A stretch of DNA of 64,000 bases from Scolanthus callimorphus (lineage: Eukaryota > Cnidaria > Anthozoa > Actiniaria > Edwardsiidae): assembly GCA_033964015.1 (NCBI GenBank), contig CM066912.1, positions 13,117,399 through 13,181,398 on the forward strand. The letters are read 5' to 3'. Under the pieces are notes generated by a model. That model was not told the origin of the DNA, did not search any database, and saw only the letters and a program-made list of their open reading frames with translations. Both the position numbers and the translations under genes were made by a program. Position 1 is the stretch's first letter, and every line of letters starts with the position of its first letter. Positions 52,897 to 64,000 of this stretch are shown here, in pieces.

Positions 52897-53990
52897 CCGA
52901 TACAATCAAAAATGAATTTTCCTGTCGAACGGGTTGAATTACGAAGAAAAAATGATAATTTATCAGGGATACTAGTATCAACATCTACACCCGGAGAGCT
53001 ATAGCTTTCCCAGAATCCGCACTGATTTTTTTTATGAAATACATCATAAAGGAATGCGAAATATTTTTGCCGCGGTTGGAGTGCTGCTCCGCATCACGTC
53101 CGTTCCGCTGTTTCCTGGTTTTACCATACTGAGTCACAAGCAGACTCTTTGGCGCCTCAAATTATAACTTAATTAACAACGACCAATCAGAGATAACCGT
53201 TACCACGCTTCGTTTGCGAGTGTTTTGAGGAAAGAAAAGGGGTAAACAGTGCGATCTTGTAATGGGGGGGGGGGGGGGGACGGCAAAATTTAGTCTTGTT
53301 TTGCCGGGCAGTAGAAAATTCAGTTTTAAAATCACTCAACCCCCCTAAGTGGTTGAAATTGTCCGTCCTTGAGGATTTTTATCGCTAAATAGCGCGGGAA
53401 ATATAACACTGGCTAGCTGCGCGGTAGACGTCTACTCGATCGGCTTTCGACTTCATGTTTTAAGTTGCTCTTATTCAAGAGGGAATTAAATTAATTTACT
53501 CGTAAAAATTAATATATATGTGGCGAAGAGAAGATATTCGGAACTGCAATTGTATGTTCACTGTCCGCGTGAAAAATACAATGAAAGAGCAACACCATGG
53601 TCAACGGAGCTTCGGCATTGGGAAATAAGCTATGAAGCTGAACTGTCGCTTGCTTAAATCGGAATGAAGCCATTAACCCAGACGACATTGAGATGGTGAT
53701 TGAAAGAGAAAAAGAGCTAGCCGTCCCAAGAGAGGATGAACAGATGGAACACATGATGTAAGTTGAAACTAATGACTTTTATTCTGACAGGCAAGCAGAT
53801 GGCGAATATCACAATTGCTTCAACAACGTTTGCACAGAGACTCAAAATGGCAATGGTATGAGAGAAGTACTCGCCAAAGCAGTTCTTGACACCATGCAAT
53901 TTATGCAAGATACTAACTGTTCAATGAAGGACTTTTGAAGGACATTCTGATATTTGGCAAAGAACTATTTTGTGAAGGTCTAGGCGACGA
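52897..53990. other. Spacer after the TIR transposon
   Basis: Contains a run of 16 or so G near 53263-53279 and no confident gene. The last part (53,600-53,990) has protein-like fragments in shifting frames (for example EREKELAVPREDEQ) that may be decayed 5' exons of the CACTA-type gene that follows. Confidence 0.35.
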
Positions 53991-56900
53991 ATGCGACCCA
54001 GATGTCATAGATTCAGTGTGGCCTTCAGGGTGGACAAGTACTTCTTAAAGAATATGGTTTCTGTGACCCTAAATAATATTTCATATGTTTTTGTAAGAAA
54101 AAACGGAAATAAGAGTTCTAATAAACATACTTACAGTGGCAAGAAGAGCATAATGGAGAACAAGGATGATAAATGTGTGCATTGTGGAAACACTGGAGAA
54201 GTGCGCTACTACTACTTAGGTATTAATGAAAAAGTGAAAAAATGGTGCAAAGATAGCAAAACCTGCAAGATTCATCTTAGTCATTGGAAAGAGAAGGAGC
54301 ATTGGCTAAACAGAGAACAGCCCTGGGAAAGAAGGCGAGAAATCTGGGATATGTTTCGAGAGTTAGCGTGGTTCTGGGACAAAGATGAATCGTGGCTGGT
54401 TCCTGCTATGTGTCCTCAAGATTGCTGTAATGGGGTCGTTTCCGCTCAAGCAATCTTAGATTCCATAAATGCACAGCAGGAAGTAGATGAGCTTTTATTA
54501 GAATGTCCGTTGTGTTACACAGAGTTCGAACATTACCCAGTGTATGCAAATGGCGACCCGCGAAACTTAGCTTTACATTGGTCATTGGGACGGTTGGAGC
54601 CCTTATAAGCACGGAAATCACAAGTGTGGATCTATTGAGGTAACAGTTGCAAACATGAGAAAAATAGATAGATTGAAAGTTGAAGAAGTTTATGTCGTTG
54701 GCTTTGTGCCTTTTCATAATGTTCCTAAAGATAATCCTCATCTGCTAGATCCTTTCTTACAGCCTTTAGTTGATGATATAAAGAAGGCTTCATAAATGGC
54801 ATCGAAGTAAGCTATGCTCACACGTCAAATGATCTTCCAGATGGCAATAGAATCCGGCACTTATTGCTTTGCTTTACTGGAGATTACCCGGCAATATGTG
54901 ATGTGGGAAAGTCCAAGGCATGAAGTTAGCACAGCATGTTCGTCACCCTCACTGGACAAAAAAAAATGGATTCACTCATGCGTAATGTAGTGGTAAATGT
55001 GAAGTGAATTCCATATTTGCTCATCTTCGCATACATTTGCGCAAATGCAATTTTCGAATTCGCATCATATTTACCATCATACAAATTTGGTGAAGACCGC
55101 TTTTACATCAGATTTGCTCGGTTTACAAAAGGGTATGCAAACACGTATATTCGCATCGACTTTGCTTAGCGGTAAATATAACTGCAACAATCGCGTTTGC
55201 TTTATGTTTGCGGAATGTTTACGTGTGCCAAAGTTCAATGTTAGACTGTGAGCAAATGTACTGCAAATACTAGCTTGCATTATCATTGCACAAAGGCAAA
55301 TTTAATAGAGAATATCATGTTTACATCCCGGTTTACATATTGTTTGCACCGTTCATATTCAAGCGTAGTTCACAGGATAACCAGTATTTATTTGCAAAAT
55401 GAAATATAATCGAACGTACAATCTATCTGATCTATGGTCAATCTAAGATCCTCAAACAGCACTGCTTTGTCGCAGTCCAGTAACTTGAAGTAAAACGAAC
55501 GAGTTTGTGGGTTGGCGGTCGTCCACAAAGACATTTATCTAAACAACACTCTGACACGAAGCCGAGATTTGCATTTGCTGCCAAAATTAACAATAATTCC
55601 ACCGGAAATTGTCAAACTGATACAGTTAAAATGCTGATAGTAATTTATAAGCTTTATTTTGTGCTCTGCGATCAGAAATAAAGCAGGAATACTTGTTTAA
55701 AGCTTTCCCGGTTTATACCTAACTGCGCAGCGGAAACAAACATGGCGAATGCGAAGTCGAATCGACTAGAATAAGTTTCTCAGGTTTTCTGACTGCACAA
55801 CTCAAATTAAAGCCTATAAATAACTAGCAGCATTTTGACTTTGTCAATTTTCGGTTGAATTGTGTCTACTTTCGGCAGCAAAAATACACGAAAGTTTCTT
55901 CACACGAGTGTTGTAGATAAATTTCTGTGGCACATAAACCCGTTCATTTTACCTTGAAATATAACCGTCCTGTCCTCGCTGGATTGCCACAAAGCAGTGC
56001 CATATGAATGTCCTATTGCTTGTGAAATTAGCAATCCTTTACATGTGGTACTTTTGTTGCGAGTTCACCCCTGCAAACGCAACAATTTACGTGATAAAGT
56101 TCTATGACATACGGTCGAAAGTCTGCCTTCAATGGCGCTCAAATTCGAATGAATACAAACCGTCACTCGATCAGAGTGGAAACTAAGCCATACTCCAGGT
56201 CACGTGGATTATCAGACGTAAACCGGACGTACAGTGTTGCTAGCAGAGCGCATTCGAGGCAAACATCGAATTCGCTTAACGTTCGCATCGAATTTGCGCG
56301 GTATGGTATATTTGATATTTGACTAGTCGAGCAAAACTGGAGCAAAGATGAAACATATTTGCTATGAAACAAACATGCAGCGTATATGATGCAAACATAC
56401 ACATTCGCCTTCTCAACTAAAAGTGTAGCAAATTTATAGCAAACTTTAAACTTTACCTGACAATTGCTCAAGAACTAAACTTCATGATTGCTGCCATGTT
56501 TGCTCAAATTCACATTCGAGGCAAATATAGAGCACCAAATTCGCATCAAATTTGCTCGCACGACAAACCTGAGCAAATCCATTATTTCGTCCAGTGCCTT
56601 GGGATGACAAGGACATCAAATGCGAAGCTAAAATCATGTCTGAAATGCAGTATGAAGATGTTAAGACAAGAAGAAAAAAAACTCTCATCCTTTAATGGCT
56701 ACACTGGCCTGTCTGTTTTGCATCGGCTTTATCCAGTTTATGGATTCAACGTACTAACAGATCTTGTCTATGACATTCACCACACGCTCTCTCTGAATGC
56801 AATAAAAAAACAAATTGATTGGTTTGTGGAAAGCGGTATATTGAGCCCCAAAGAAGTTGAACTCAGACAACGATCATTCCTGTGGACATCCGATCTAAAG

Positions 56901-57780
56901 GATGGACGTATGCCAACTGGGTTCGACAAAAGACGCGGTCATTGGAAAGCAGAGGAGTATCAAAAATTTTGCTTTCCAGTATCAGAGTGCATTCTTGACT
57001 CACTCCTCCCACCAGATGAATATGAATTGTGGAGTACTCTCGCCAGACTCACAGAACTTCACTATATTTGCGGCCGTGATGGCTGGATTACAGAAATGAT
57101 ATTACAGAGTCGTGATCTTGCCCTAAAATTTAACATCTTATCGGAGGAAGTCGAAGGGATTCAGATGTGTTACATCACCAGTCATAACTTACTCCATGTC
57201 CATGAAGATCTCCTTCGATTTTCTGCGTCTGATTACTACTGGTGTTACAGTTTCGAAAGAGCAGTCAAGAAGTATGTGAGCAAGCCAAGTAACTGTGAAC
57301 ACATCGAAAAGACTTATGCTTATGCAGAAAAAAGGAGGGAGGTAAAGAAGATGTTACAAAAGAAAAGAGTGATGTGATGGTTGGAGAATTGGCATTTCAG
57401 GTAATAAACCAAGTGACTTTCTTCAAATTCTTCATTGAAAACCAAATATTGATTCACAATGTTGGCAAGCACTTTAATTTTACACTATCACGTTTTTTAT
57501 TTATCTCCAGGGAGTTGCAAGGACACATCAGGAAGCTGCATTGCATAGAAGATCTTGCATAATTGGTTCTGCAAACAAAGTTCACGAGCTTTCTGATGAT
57601 GATGCCAAATTGATGTGGTGCCCGGGAAGATGTGTGTTGGAGAAGCATTCTTGGTATTGCAGAAGGGCAATGGGTTTCTGCCAGTACCTGGCGGCTACGT
57701 TAGATTTAAAACGAAGTCAAATTCAATCATTTCCAATTCATGCATGCTTTACCAGAATTTATACTCACTGCAAATGTTGA
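53991..57780 (+). pseudogene. CACTA/EnSpm-like (TNP2-type) transposase remnant
   Basis: The first part (to about 54600) has a zinc region (CVHCGNTGEVRYYYLG, CKIHLSHWK, LLECPLCYTEF). A shift leads to VVGFVPFHNVPKDNPHLLDP, then LLLCFTGDYPAICDVGK, the TNP2-type core. An insertion occupies about 54930-56590. The gene resumes with TGLSVLHRLYPVYGFNVLTD, LKDGRMPTGFDKRRGHWKAE, ARLTELHYICGRDGWITEMI and SNCEHIEKTYAYAEKRREVK, the C-terminal half seen in EnSpm transposases, to a stop at 57375. A second exon after a splice site near 57511 reads RTHQEAALHRRSC to about 57770. Several frameshifts, missing core segments and the insertion make it inactive. I did not find its terminal CACTA repeats. Confidence 0.6.
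54930..56590. mobile_element. Insertion with repeated ATTTGC/GCAAAT motifs
   Basis: It splits the transposase. Near both ends there are many GCAAAT and TTCGCAT words in opposite orientations (for example ATTCGCATCAAATTTGCTCG near 56540 and TCAGATTTGCTCGGTTTAC near 55108), so subterminal inverted repeats are likely. Exact ends and duplications could not be set. No gene is visible. Confidence 0.45.
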
Positions 57781-57884
57781 TGACAATAAGACCCAGTTTC
57801 TAAGTAAGATGATTTGCTAGTAGGAGTATAATGCAAACCCCCGATTCGACCCCAATGCTGACGACAAATCGACCCAGTTTCTAA

Positions 57885-58287
57885 GACCCCGTCACACTAC
57901 ACCGTCGAAAATGGATACTTTTTGCTCCGTTTTCAAAAAGATTTGCGTCCACAAGAGTTTTCGCCCGTCCACACTACAACGCGCATCCGCCGAAAACGCT
58001 CTTATGCATGCAGTGGGCATGCTCGAACAAACTCAAAGCATGCGCATTTCGATCTGTCGGCCCGCGAAATTGGTCGGGTTTGCTGTGCTGACGTCATCGT
58101 TTTCAGATAGTATCGTTTTCACCCGTCCACACTAGAAAACAGCGTTTTCAAACAGCTCCGTTTTCAAATTGCTCCACTCTGGAGAGCGTTTTCGGATTGA
58201 TCCGTTTTCGGTGATCGTTTTCGCGTTGTAGGGTGGACGATAGCCATATCCGGAGGAAAAAGTAAACGGAGTAGTGTGGATGGGGTC
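57885..58287. mobile_element. MITE (403 bp) with TAA duplications
   Basis: Ends GACCCCGTCACACTAC and GTAGTGTGGATGGGGTC are inverted repeats with two mismatches. TAA flanks both sides (57882-57884, 58288-58290), as in PIF/Harbinger elements. The inside is rich in CGTTTTC words. Confidence 0.75.
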
Positions 58288-58289
58288 TA

Positions 58290-58539
58290 AGATGATGCGG
58301 TTTACTATTTCAGAATGTAACCCCAATGTCAGAACCAAAATTGACCCAATATTGGGTATAGTTTGGATATGTATACTATTCCTGACCCAAGTCTGCCCCA
58401 ACCCTGAACTGAATCAAACACTTCTTACAATTTAAAGTCAACATTCCCCCATGTCAGCCCCAGTCCATCCCCAACATTGGGAATTGATTCCCAGTTATGC
58501 CCCAAGTTGGGAATTGAGGGGAGTCCGTAACCGAAGCGT
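58290..58539. repeat. CCCAACNTTGGG-type repeat
   Basis: CCCCAACATTGGGAATTGAT, CCCCAAGTTGGGAATTGAGG and GACCCAATATTGGG words recur here, the same style as at 4.49-4.79 kb. The words ACCCAGTTTCTAAG occur twice just before the MITE (near 57790 and 57872). Confidence 0.45.
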
Positions 58540-59507
58540 CCGATGGAGGAGATCGAACAACTTCGAACCAAATGTTATTGCTGCACATTCGGTCGCAGAG
58601 CTGCGAGAACTTTGCCGCCAATACGGCGTTGCCTCTTTGGTTCAAAGAACTACGGGTGAGGGCCGCCTCACCTCAAGGGATGTACCACAGCTAGACGCAG
58701 TAGAAAATCTCCCCACGGCCAAAACACAAGCACCAACCATGGGGCAAGAACTGATCGGGAACGCTCCCAAATAACCGAACCTGAACCACGGGGCCCCTTC
58801 ACGGTGAACCAAATGGACGAGATTCGGAAACTCGTGCAAGAATCCGTCACTTCAGCCTCGAGAGAAATCGCTGGTGAAGCAGCTAGGGCGACAGTGAGCG
58901 CCATGCAGGCTCAAACGATTTCTACCCAAGGTCAAAGTCCAAACCCTAGCCAACGCCACTGCCACTGTTACAGTTACACAGGCATTGCTGATTCCTTGGC
59001 AGTTACACAGGCATTGCTGATTCCTTGGCAGCACCTTTTAAGAACACCTTACCTGCTAACTATATCAAAGATATCCAGAGCGGTGCGTTTTTCGAGTTGT
59101 TTCGGGTTCTCCCTTGCAACCTATCTAATCTGGAGGACGAACCCCTAGTTTTAACACTGGAGAACTCTGTAGTGATAGTATCTAAAGGGGGCAACAAATC
59201 ACAGACCGCGATGACAGACATTGAACAGTGGACAACTGCCATTACAACCTATACCAGCGTGATCATCCAAAAATTTTCCCACCGTGCACAGGATTTGCTT
59301 AGCTACATGAGTCTTATTAGGTATGCTGCCAGATTCCATTCAGGGTAAGGATTGGCCATCTATGACTACAAGTTTAGGCAAAAAGCTGCCCTCAATAAGT
59401 CATTAGTTTGGTTAAATAGTGATACCCATTTGTGGCTCACTTTAATTACAGTTGCACCCTCAGTTCTGAAAGAGGAATATCCTCGTTTTTCCAAATCACC
59501 CACATAA
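58540..59507 (+). pseudogene. DIRS-like gag fragment
   Basis: Frames read ELRELCRQYGVASLVQR, then QMDEIRKLVQESVTSASREI, then after a shift AAPFKNTLPANYIKDIQSGA, AMTDIEQWTTAITTYTSVII, QDLLSYMSLIRYAARFHSG and YDYKFRQKAALN. From memory, the last blocks match the gag-type protein beside tyrosine-recombinase retroelements of cnidarians. A 29-bp direct duplication at 58971-59028 causes one of the shifts, and a stop follows HSG near 59347. It ends where the LINE begins at 59551. Confidence 0.45.
58971..59028. repeat. 29-bp tandem duplication
   Basis: CAGTTACACAGGCATTGCTG...TTGG occurs at 58971-58999 and 59000-59028 without difference. As 29 is not a multiple of three, it throws the gag-like frame. 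Confidence 0.9.
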
Positions 59508-60201
59508 CGTGCTCCTGCACGGGCTACTAGCATAGGCACATGTAACCTATTTCAAGTCAAGTCAAGTTTATTTGCCATCATCAGGATTAAATACAGTCGG
59601 ACAGAAGAATATAGAGGCGAGAGGACCTCAAAAAAACACCAGGCTTGTGCGAGGAGGCCCCCTCTTTACAGTTAAATAATTATATTAATATTCAAGAACG
59701 AAACAGACAAATAAAGATTACAAGAAAAGAGAACGAGAAAGCAAAAATTCAGTGAGTTTCTTTTTAAACGATGAAATGTTAACAGATGAGGCGACAGATA
59801 ATGGTAGGGAGTTCCAGATTTTGGGGCCTTGAAAAAGAATAGTAAATTTTTAAATGTTTGTGCGACAAGCGTGGGAACGATAATGATCTGAGTTTCTAGT
59901 GTTATAATCATGGAGCTGACGGCTAGTTACAAACAAATTTGAAAAGATTGGGGTCAAAAGTTGGTGGTAATAAGAAAACATAAATTTCGCAACATGGAAG
60001 GAATTAATTTTGTAAATATCTAATAAATTTAGTTGTCGGAATAAAGGAGTAGAATGTGCTCGGTAATCAGAATTTGTAATAATTCGTACAGCTCTCTTTT
60101 GAAGTAAAAAAATTCTATTCAGATTGGAGGCATAAGTTGAAGACCATACTGATGTGCAATAGGATAGTTAGGGGTATATTATGCTATAGTATAGTGATAA
60201 T

Positions 60202-62845
60202 TTAGTAGACTGTGATAGAAAAAAAACGAGATCTGAACAGGATGCCAACAGACTTTGCGATATTTTTACATATATAATTTATATGGTACTTCCAGGTGAG
60301 ATGTTCATCTATGAAGACACCCAAGAATTTGACTGCCTTCTCTTGTTTGAGTGAAATATTATTAAAAACTAATGAAGGGATTGAATGCCGAATCGACTTC
60401 TGATTGGATTTAAATATTACGTAATTTGTTTTGGAAATATTTACAGAAAGTTTGTTGGCTTTCGTGTAGAGATCAATAGCAGAGAGCTCGTTATTTAGGA
60501 CAGATATCGTATTTGCTAAGTCAGAGTTTGAATAAAAAATACTGGTATCATCTGCAAAAAGCAAAGACTCTACTAAATTAGCAACTCTGGGAAGATCGTT
60601 AATATATAGTATGAACAGCAGTGGACCTAGTATTGAACCCTGGGCGACACCGCATCTGATAATCTGCTGGTCGGAACAGGTTTGGTCAAATAAAACATAT
60701 TGTTTGCGATTTAAAAAATAACTCTTAACCCAATGTAACGCAGGGCCGCGAATGCCATAGTGCCCCATTTTTTCAAAAGAATCACATGATCCAAGGTATC
60801 AAACGCTTTAGAGAGATCGAGGAAAACCCCAACTGTAAATTCACGGCGATCAATAGCTGACGCAATTTTATTAATTAAATGAATTAAAGAGAGAGCTGAA
60901 GAATAGTTTTTTCGAAAGCCAAATTGTCGGCAATATAAGATATCCATGCGATCTACAAAAACAATCATACGAGTATACATTACTCTTTCAAAAAACTTCG
61001 AGAAATTAGAGAGCAAAGATATAGGCCTATAGTTAGAAAAATATTTTGATTCGCCAGTTTTAAAAACAGGTATCAATTTTGCAATTTTTAGTTTATCAGG
61101 GAATACTCCCTCAGAAAGAGAAAGATTGATAATATTTACAAGTGGTGACGAAATTACATCAAATGTACTTTTAAGAATGTGCATCGGGATATTATCATGT
61201 CCCATAGATTTTTTGGGTTTTAGAGAATTGCAAATAGTATTTAGCTCTGTGACATCGGTAGGGTTTAGAACTAGAGACTCATTAACATAGTCACCGAGGT
61301 AATCACGGAAGGAGGATGTTGAAGATGGCATTTTACTCGCTAAATTGGGGCCAATGTTAGTAAAAAAAATACAGAATCGGTTTGCGATTTCTTGAGGATC
61401 AGTTAATGTTTCACCATCGGAAATAAAAGAAGAGGGTAAAGATGATCTTTTTCTTGGCTTGTTAATAACTTCATTTATCAGCTTCCAGGTTTCCTTTAAA
61501 CTAGTTTTAGCAGTTTCAAATTTATTGTCGTAATAAGTGCGCTTTGCAATCCTAATGAGATGGTTTAACTTATTTCTGTATAATTTATACCGTATCTCCC
61601 TCGCGGGATCTTGACTAAATATTAATTGTTTATACATTTTATTATTTTTCTTAATAGAAACCAACAGTGATTTAGTGATCCATGGGGAAAGAGAATCTTT
61701 AAACTCTCTAGGTTTTAGTGTTTTAAGCGGGAAGCACAGGTTGTAATACCGAGTGTATTCCGCAATAAATTTATTATACGAGTCATTAACGTCCCAATTT
61801 GTATCCGAAAGACAGTCTCGAAAGCGTTTTATATTTCGCTCACTAAAATCTCTGACAGTTATTTTCATGTGTTGTTTGTTAGCAGTAGAAAATGAGTTAC
61901 CTGAGACAAACAAAAACTGGCAGGTGATCGGAAATATCATTAATGACAATACCGTTGAACATCTCGCACGTGAGATGATTAGTAAATATGTTATCGATTA
62001 ATGTGGCCGAGTGCGCAGTTATCCGTGTCGGTCTGTGAATCAAAGGTAAAAACATGTGCGAGAAGAGATTATCAACGAATTCTTGAGTACTGGAATGATC
62101 GGAATAACGCAAAATGTCGAGATTATAATCTCCACAGACATAGCAATATTTATCATTTCTGGATATTTTGGAAATCATTTCGTCAAATTTCTCAAGAAAT
62201 GCCGCGACATTGTTATTGGTGGTCGGTAGACCGAACCCACGATGATATTTTTCCCACGAGGAATGAAGATTTCGATAAAAAGCGTTTCTATTAATTCAGC
62301 ATCTGAATAATTACAATCTGTGCGTATTTTAAACTCTAAATCTTCTTGTAAATAAATACCTGCACCGCCGCCAGACTTATCAGAGCGATGATTTGAAGGA
62401 AATGTATAGCCCGGGATATCCACCTGATCCGCATTGAGGTCCGAAAGCCAAGTTTCGGTTACACCTATCACAGAGAATGATTTGTGCAGATTCGCCAGCA
62501 GTAACTTAAATTTATCAAAATTTCCACTCAAAGTACGTGCATTAAGATGTAACATAGAGAAAAATGGATTAGATAGATTAACCGACACTTTATCATTTAC
62601 TTCATCTTCAGTAAAATAATCACTTATTGGTGGACAAAGTGGAACATGTTGATCTGGGTCAAGGTTATTAAAGAAAAATTTATCGGACACAGAACTCGGA
62701 TCAATAGGATTGAACAGAAGCGAGTTAAGTCTATCATTGTCGTAATGTAGGGGACCATGAGAAAGTTCGTAGAGAGTAATATTAATGAAGCACTATCTAA
62801 CTGACTAGAAGGAAGTTCTAGTAGCGTATTGTGGTCACAAGACAT
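60202..62845 (-). pseudogene. LINE ORF2: endonuclease and reverse transcriptase, frameshifted
   Basis: Four frames join. An N-terminal piece (62845-62690) leads to the AP endonuclease: MLHLNARTLSGNFDKF, VIGVTETWLSD (catalytic Glu), GGGAGIYLQEDLE, GSVYRPP, CYVCGDYNLDIL, LIDNIFTN and ISDHLPVF (Ser-Asp-His). The RT follows: LIPVFKTGESKYFSNYRPIS, EFTVGVFLDLSKAFDTLDH, CGVAQGSILGPLLFILYIND and the catalytic LLFADDTSIF at about 60560. Then comes VKFLGVFIDEHLTWKYHI. Shifts lie near 62680, 62177, 61920 and 60750; the last is in a seven-A run. All catalytic motifs are kept. It nicks DNA and copies the element's RNA into the nick when functional. Confidence 0.85.
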
Positions 62846-62882
62846 TTTGTCTTAAGTTACTTGCTAGATCGTGTACTTAGCT

Positions 62883-63724
62883 TTATTCTGACTCCATGTC
62901 ATCTCTGAACTCTTCGAACTCCGCCATAGTCGTGAAAGAGTGAACATCAGAGTCATCAGCTTTCCGCAGGAGAACCTTCCCATTCCTCGTCCAGACATAC
63001 TTAAAATTATATTCTCGCTTAAACTCCTTCACTTTGAAGAGCAGCTCACGGGTCTTGCGGGTCAAGCTTTCATTTATGTAGAGGTTGTGTTCTTCGCTGA
63101 AACCAAGAACTTTAGCGTTTTTCCCTCTCACGCGTCTTTTACTGTTGAGTATGTAATCACGTAAATCTCTCCGGCAGAATTTCGTCCCTGTCTAACGGGG
63201 AGACGATGGCTGATAGAAATGTCAGAATCCTGAAAGTGTAATTCAGGGTCGATAAGGGCTACAACTTTCTTGACCAGGTCGTTGGTATTTTCATCTGGTC
63301 TTGACGGGACTCCATCGATTTCGAGCAAATCGCGGCGCAAATATTGCTTTAGCCCTTCATTATCTTCTTCTAGCTCATCTAGCCTGTTAAGCACCCCCTG
63401 TTCGCCCGATAATTTGGTCTTGCATGCTGAAAGTTCCTGCTTAAGTTGACCAATTTCACTTCGGAGACGCTGGTTTTCCGTCGTTAACTGGTTTATTGAC
63501 GCCATGGCCGTATCAAATTTTGTGCTGATAAACCCTTGGCTCTTCTTTATCTCATCGATATCATCTTTATAGAGCTTAAAACACTTCAACATCATGTCGT
63601 TGATAGACTCAGCCTGTTCTTTCAGTCGGCGAGTAAGCAGATTTTCGAAGGTACGCTCGAATGACAATGAAGTAACAATGGCTGCCGCCTCCTCGTCATT
63701 TATTGCTGAGCCTTGGCAGGACAT
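62883..63724 (-). pseudogene. LINE ORF1: coiled coil plus RRM-like RNA-binding protein, one frameshift
   Basis: The first frame (63128-63724) has a helical N-terminus and a long coiled coil (about residues 60-120: INQLTTENQRLRSEIGQLKQ) and then an RRM-like core (LLEIDGVPSRPDENTNDLVK, DISISHRLP). A shift near 63130 leads to the second frame (62883-63131: INESLTRKTRELLFKVKEF, YVWTRNGKVLLRK), the C-terminal domain. This is the layout of L1-type ORF1 proteins, which bind RNA as trimers. It lies just before ORF2. Confidence 0.75.
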
Positions 63725-63994
63725 ATTACTCTAATGAAGACTCTAATGAAGCTAATATCGGAGACCAACAACTTAGTATCAACAGTACTGAATGAAGTCG
63801 TTGGATTAGCAAAGGGCATGGAAATAATTACGCGTGAATTGAAAATAATGAAAGAGGCTCAGGAGGAGAATAAAACGGCGATTACTGATGTCTGTAAACG
63901 TAGCGAGGAAATACTGGAAAAAATACCAAGTGTGATAAATACAACAGTCACGCGAATAAACGATTTGAACCAGAATTACCTGTCGAGCTTATAA
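63713..63994 (+). CDS. Short coiled-coil ORF of unknown origin
   Basis: 93 residues, opposite to and abutting the LINE ORF1 start. LNEVVGLAKGMEIITRELKI, EAQEENKTAITDVCKRSEEI and NTTVTRINDLNQNYLSSL form heptad-like helices. It may be an exon of the host gene or the start of another retroelement ORF1. The first codons overlap the LINE, so a start at MKTLMKL (about 63734) is more likely. Confidence 0.35.
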   Translation: MAGHITLMKTLMKLISETNNLVSTVLNEVVGLAKGMEIITRELKIMKEAQEENKTAITDVCKRSEEILEKIPSVINTTVTRINDLNQNYLSSL

Positions 63995-64000
63995 GCGATA

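Larger units (their letters stand above)
59551..63724 (-). mobile_element. Non-LTR retrotransposon (LINE) with ORF1 and APE/RT ORF2
   Basis: Two genes on the minus strand, ORF1 then ORF2, and a 3' end marked by short direct repeats ACTTG (CTTGACTTGACTT at 59553-59566 reversed). The endonuclease and RT motifs place it in the APE-type LINEs of the CR1/L2/Jockey kind. The 5' end lies at or past 63724. ORF1 and ORF2 each carry frameshifts. It seems to have inserted into the DIRS-like fragment. Confidence 0.85.

Overview
This window is eukaryotic, AT-rich and intron-bearing, and almost all of its recognisable content is transposable elements. The mix (Polinton/Maverick, a Ty3-type LTR element with an envelope-like gene, a helicase-bearing TIR transposon, a CACTA/EnSpm-like transposase, PIF/Harbinger fragments, a DIRS-like gag fragment, an endonuclease LINE and many MITEs) points to an early-branching marine animal, most likely a cnidarian such as a coral or anemone. 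That is an inference from element types; no host gene could be identified with confidence. Layout: 0.1-2.2 kb is a decayed minus-strand gene joining a Mutator-like transposase domain to a DEDDh exonuclease. 3.1-3.4 kb is a Harbinger-type transposase fragment. 3.4-10.4 kb is mostly non-coding with foldback and dispersed repeats. 10.46-26.26 kb is a complete-length Polinton. 26.3-29.9 kb is MITE-rich spacer. 29.9-40.6 kb is a young Ty3-type retrotransposon with equal-length 481-bp LTRs. 41.67-52.89 kb is an 11.2-kb DNA transposon with perfect 86-bp inverted repeats and a 9-bp target duplication. 53-57.8 kb is a broken CACTA-like transposase split by another insertion. 57.9-58.3 kb is a MITE. 58.5-59.5 kb is a DIRS-like gag fragment. 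59.55-63.7 kb is a non-LTR retrotransposon on the minus strand.

The most interesting unit is 41,670-52,887. It carries two opposed genes, a DUF6589-domain protein (plus strand, five exons) and a RecQ-like helicase (minus strand, two exons). They are enclosed by 86-bp perfect inverted repeats and a perfect 9-bp duplication (TTCTCCATG). A 223-bp non-autonomous copy with the same ends and its own 9-bp duplication (TACTGTAAT) sits in the second intron of the DUF6589 gene. The combination fits what I remember of the helicase-bearing Academ lineage (AcademH); I could not check this. It gives a complete autonomous plus non-autonomous pair to study.

The Polinton holds an intact DDE integrase, a protein-primed type B DNA polymerase broken by single-base shifts, a 561-bp tandem duplication and a ~1.36-kb insertion, a likely major capsid protein, a packaging ATPase, a penton-like protein and several small membrane or coiled-coil proteins. 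Most of its genes share an ATTTAAAGAT box 20-40 bp before the start codon. Both outermost genes begin inside the inverted repeats, so two unrelated proteins share the same N-terminal SAP-like domain. No adenain-type protease was found.

Many reading-frame breaks in unrelated elements are one-base changes in homopolymer runs, so some may be assembly errors rather than real decay. All family names come from motif reading without database searches.
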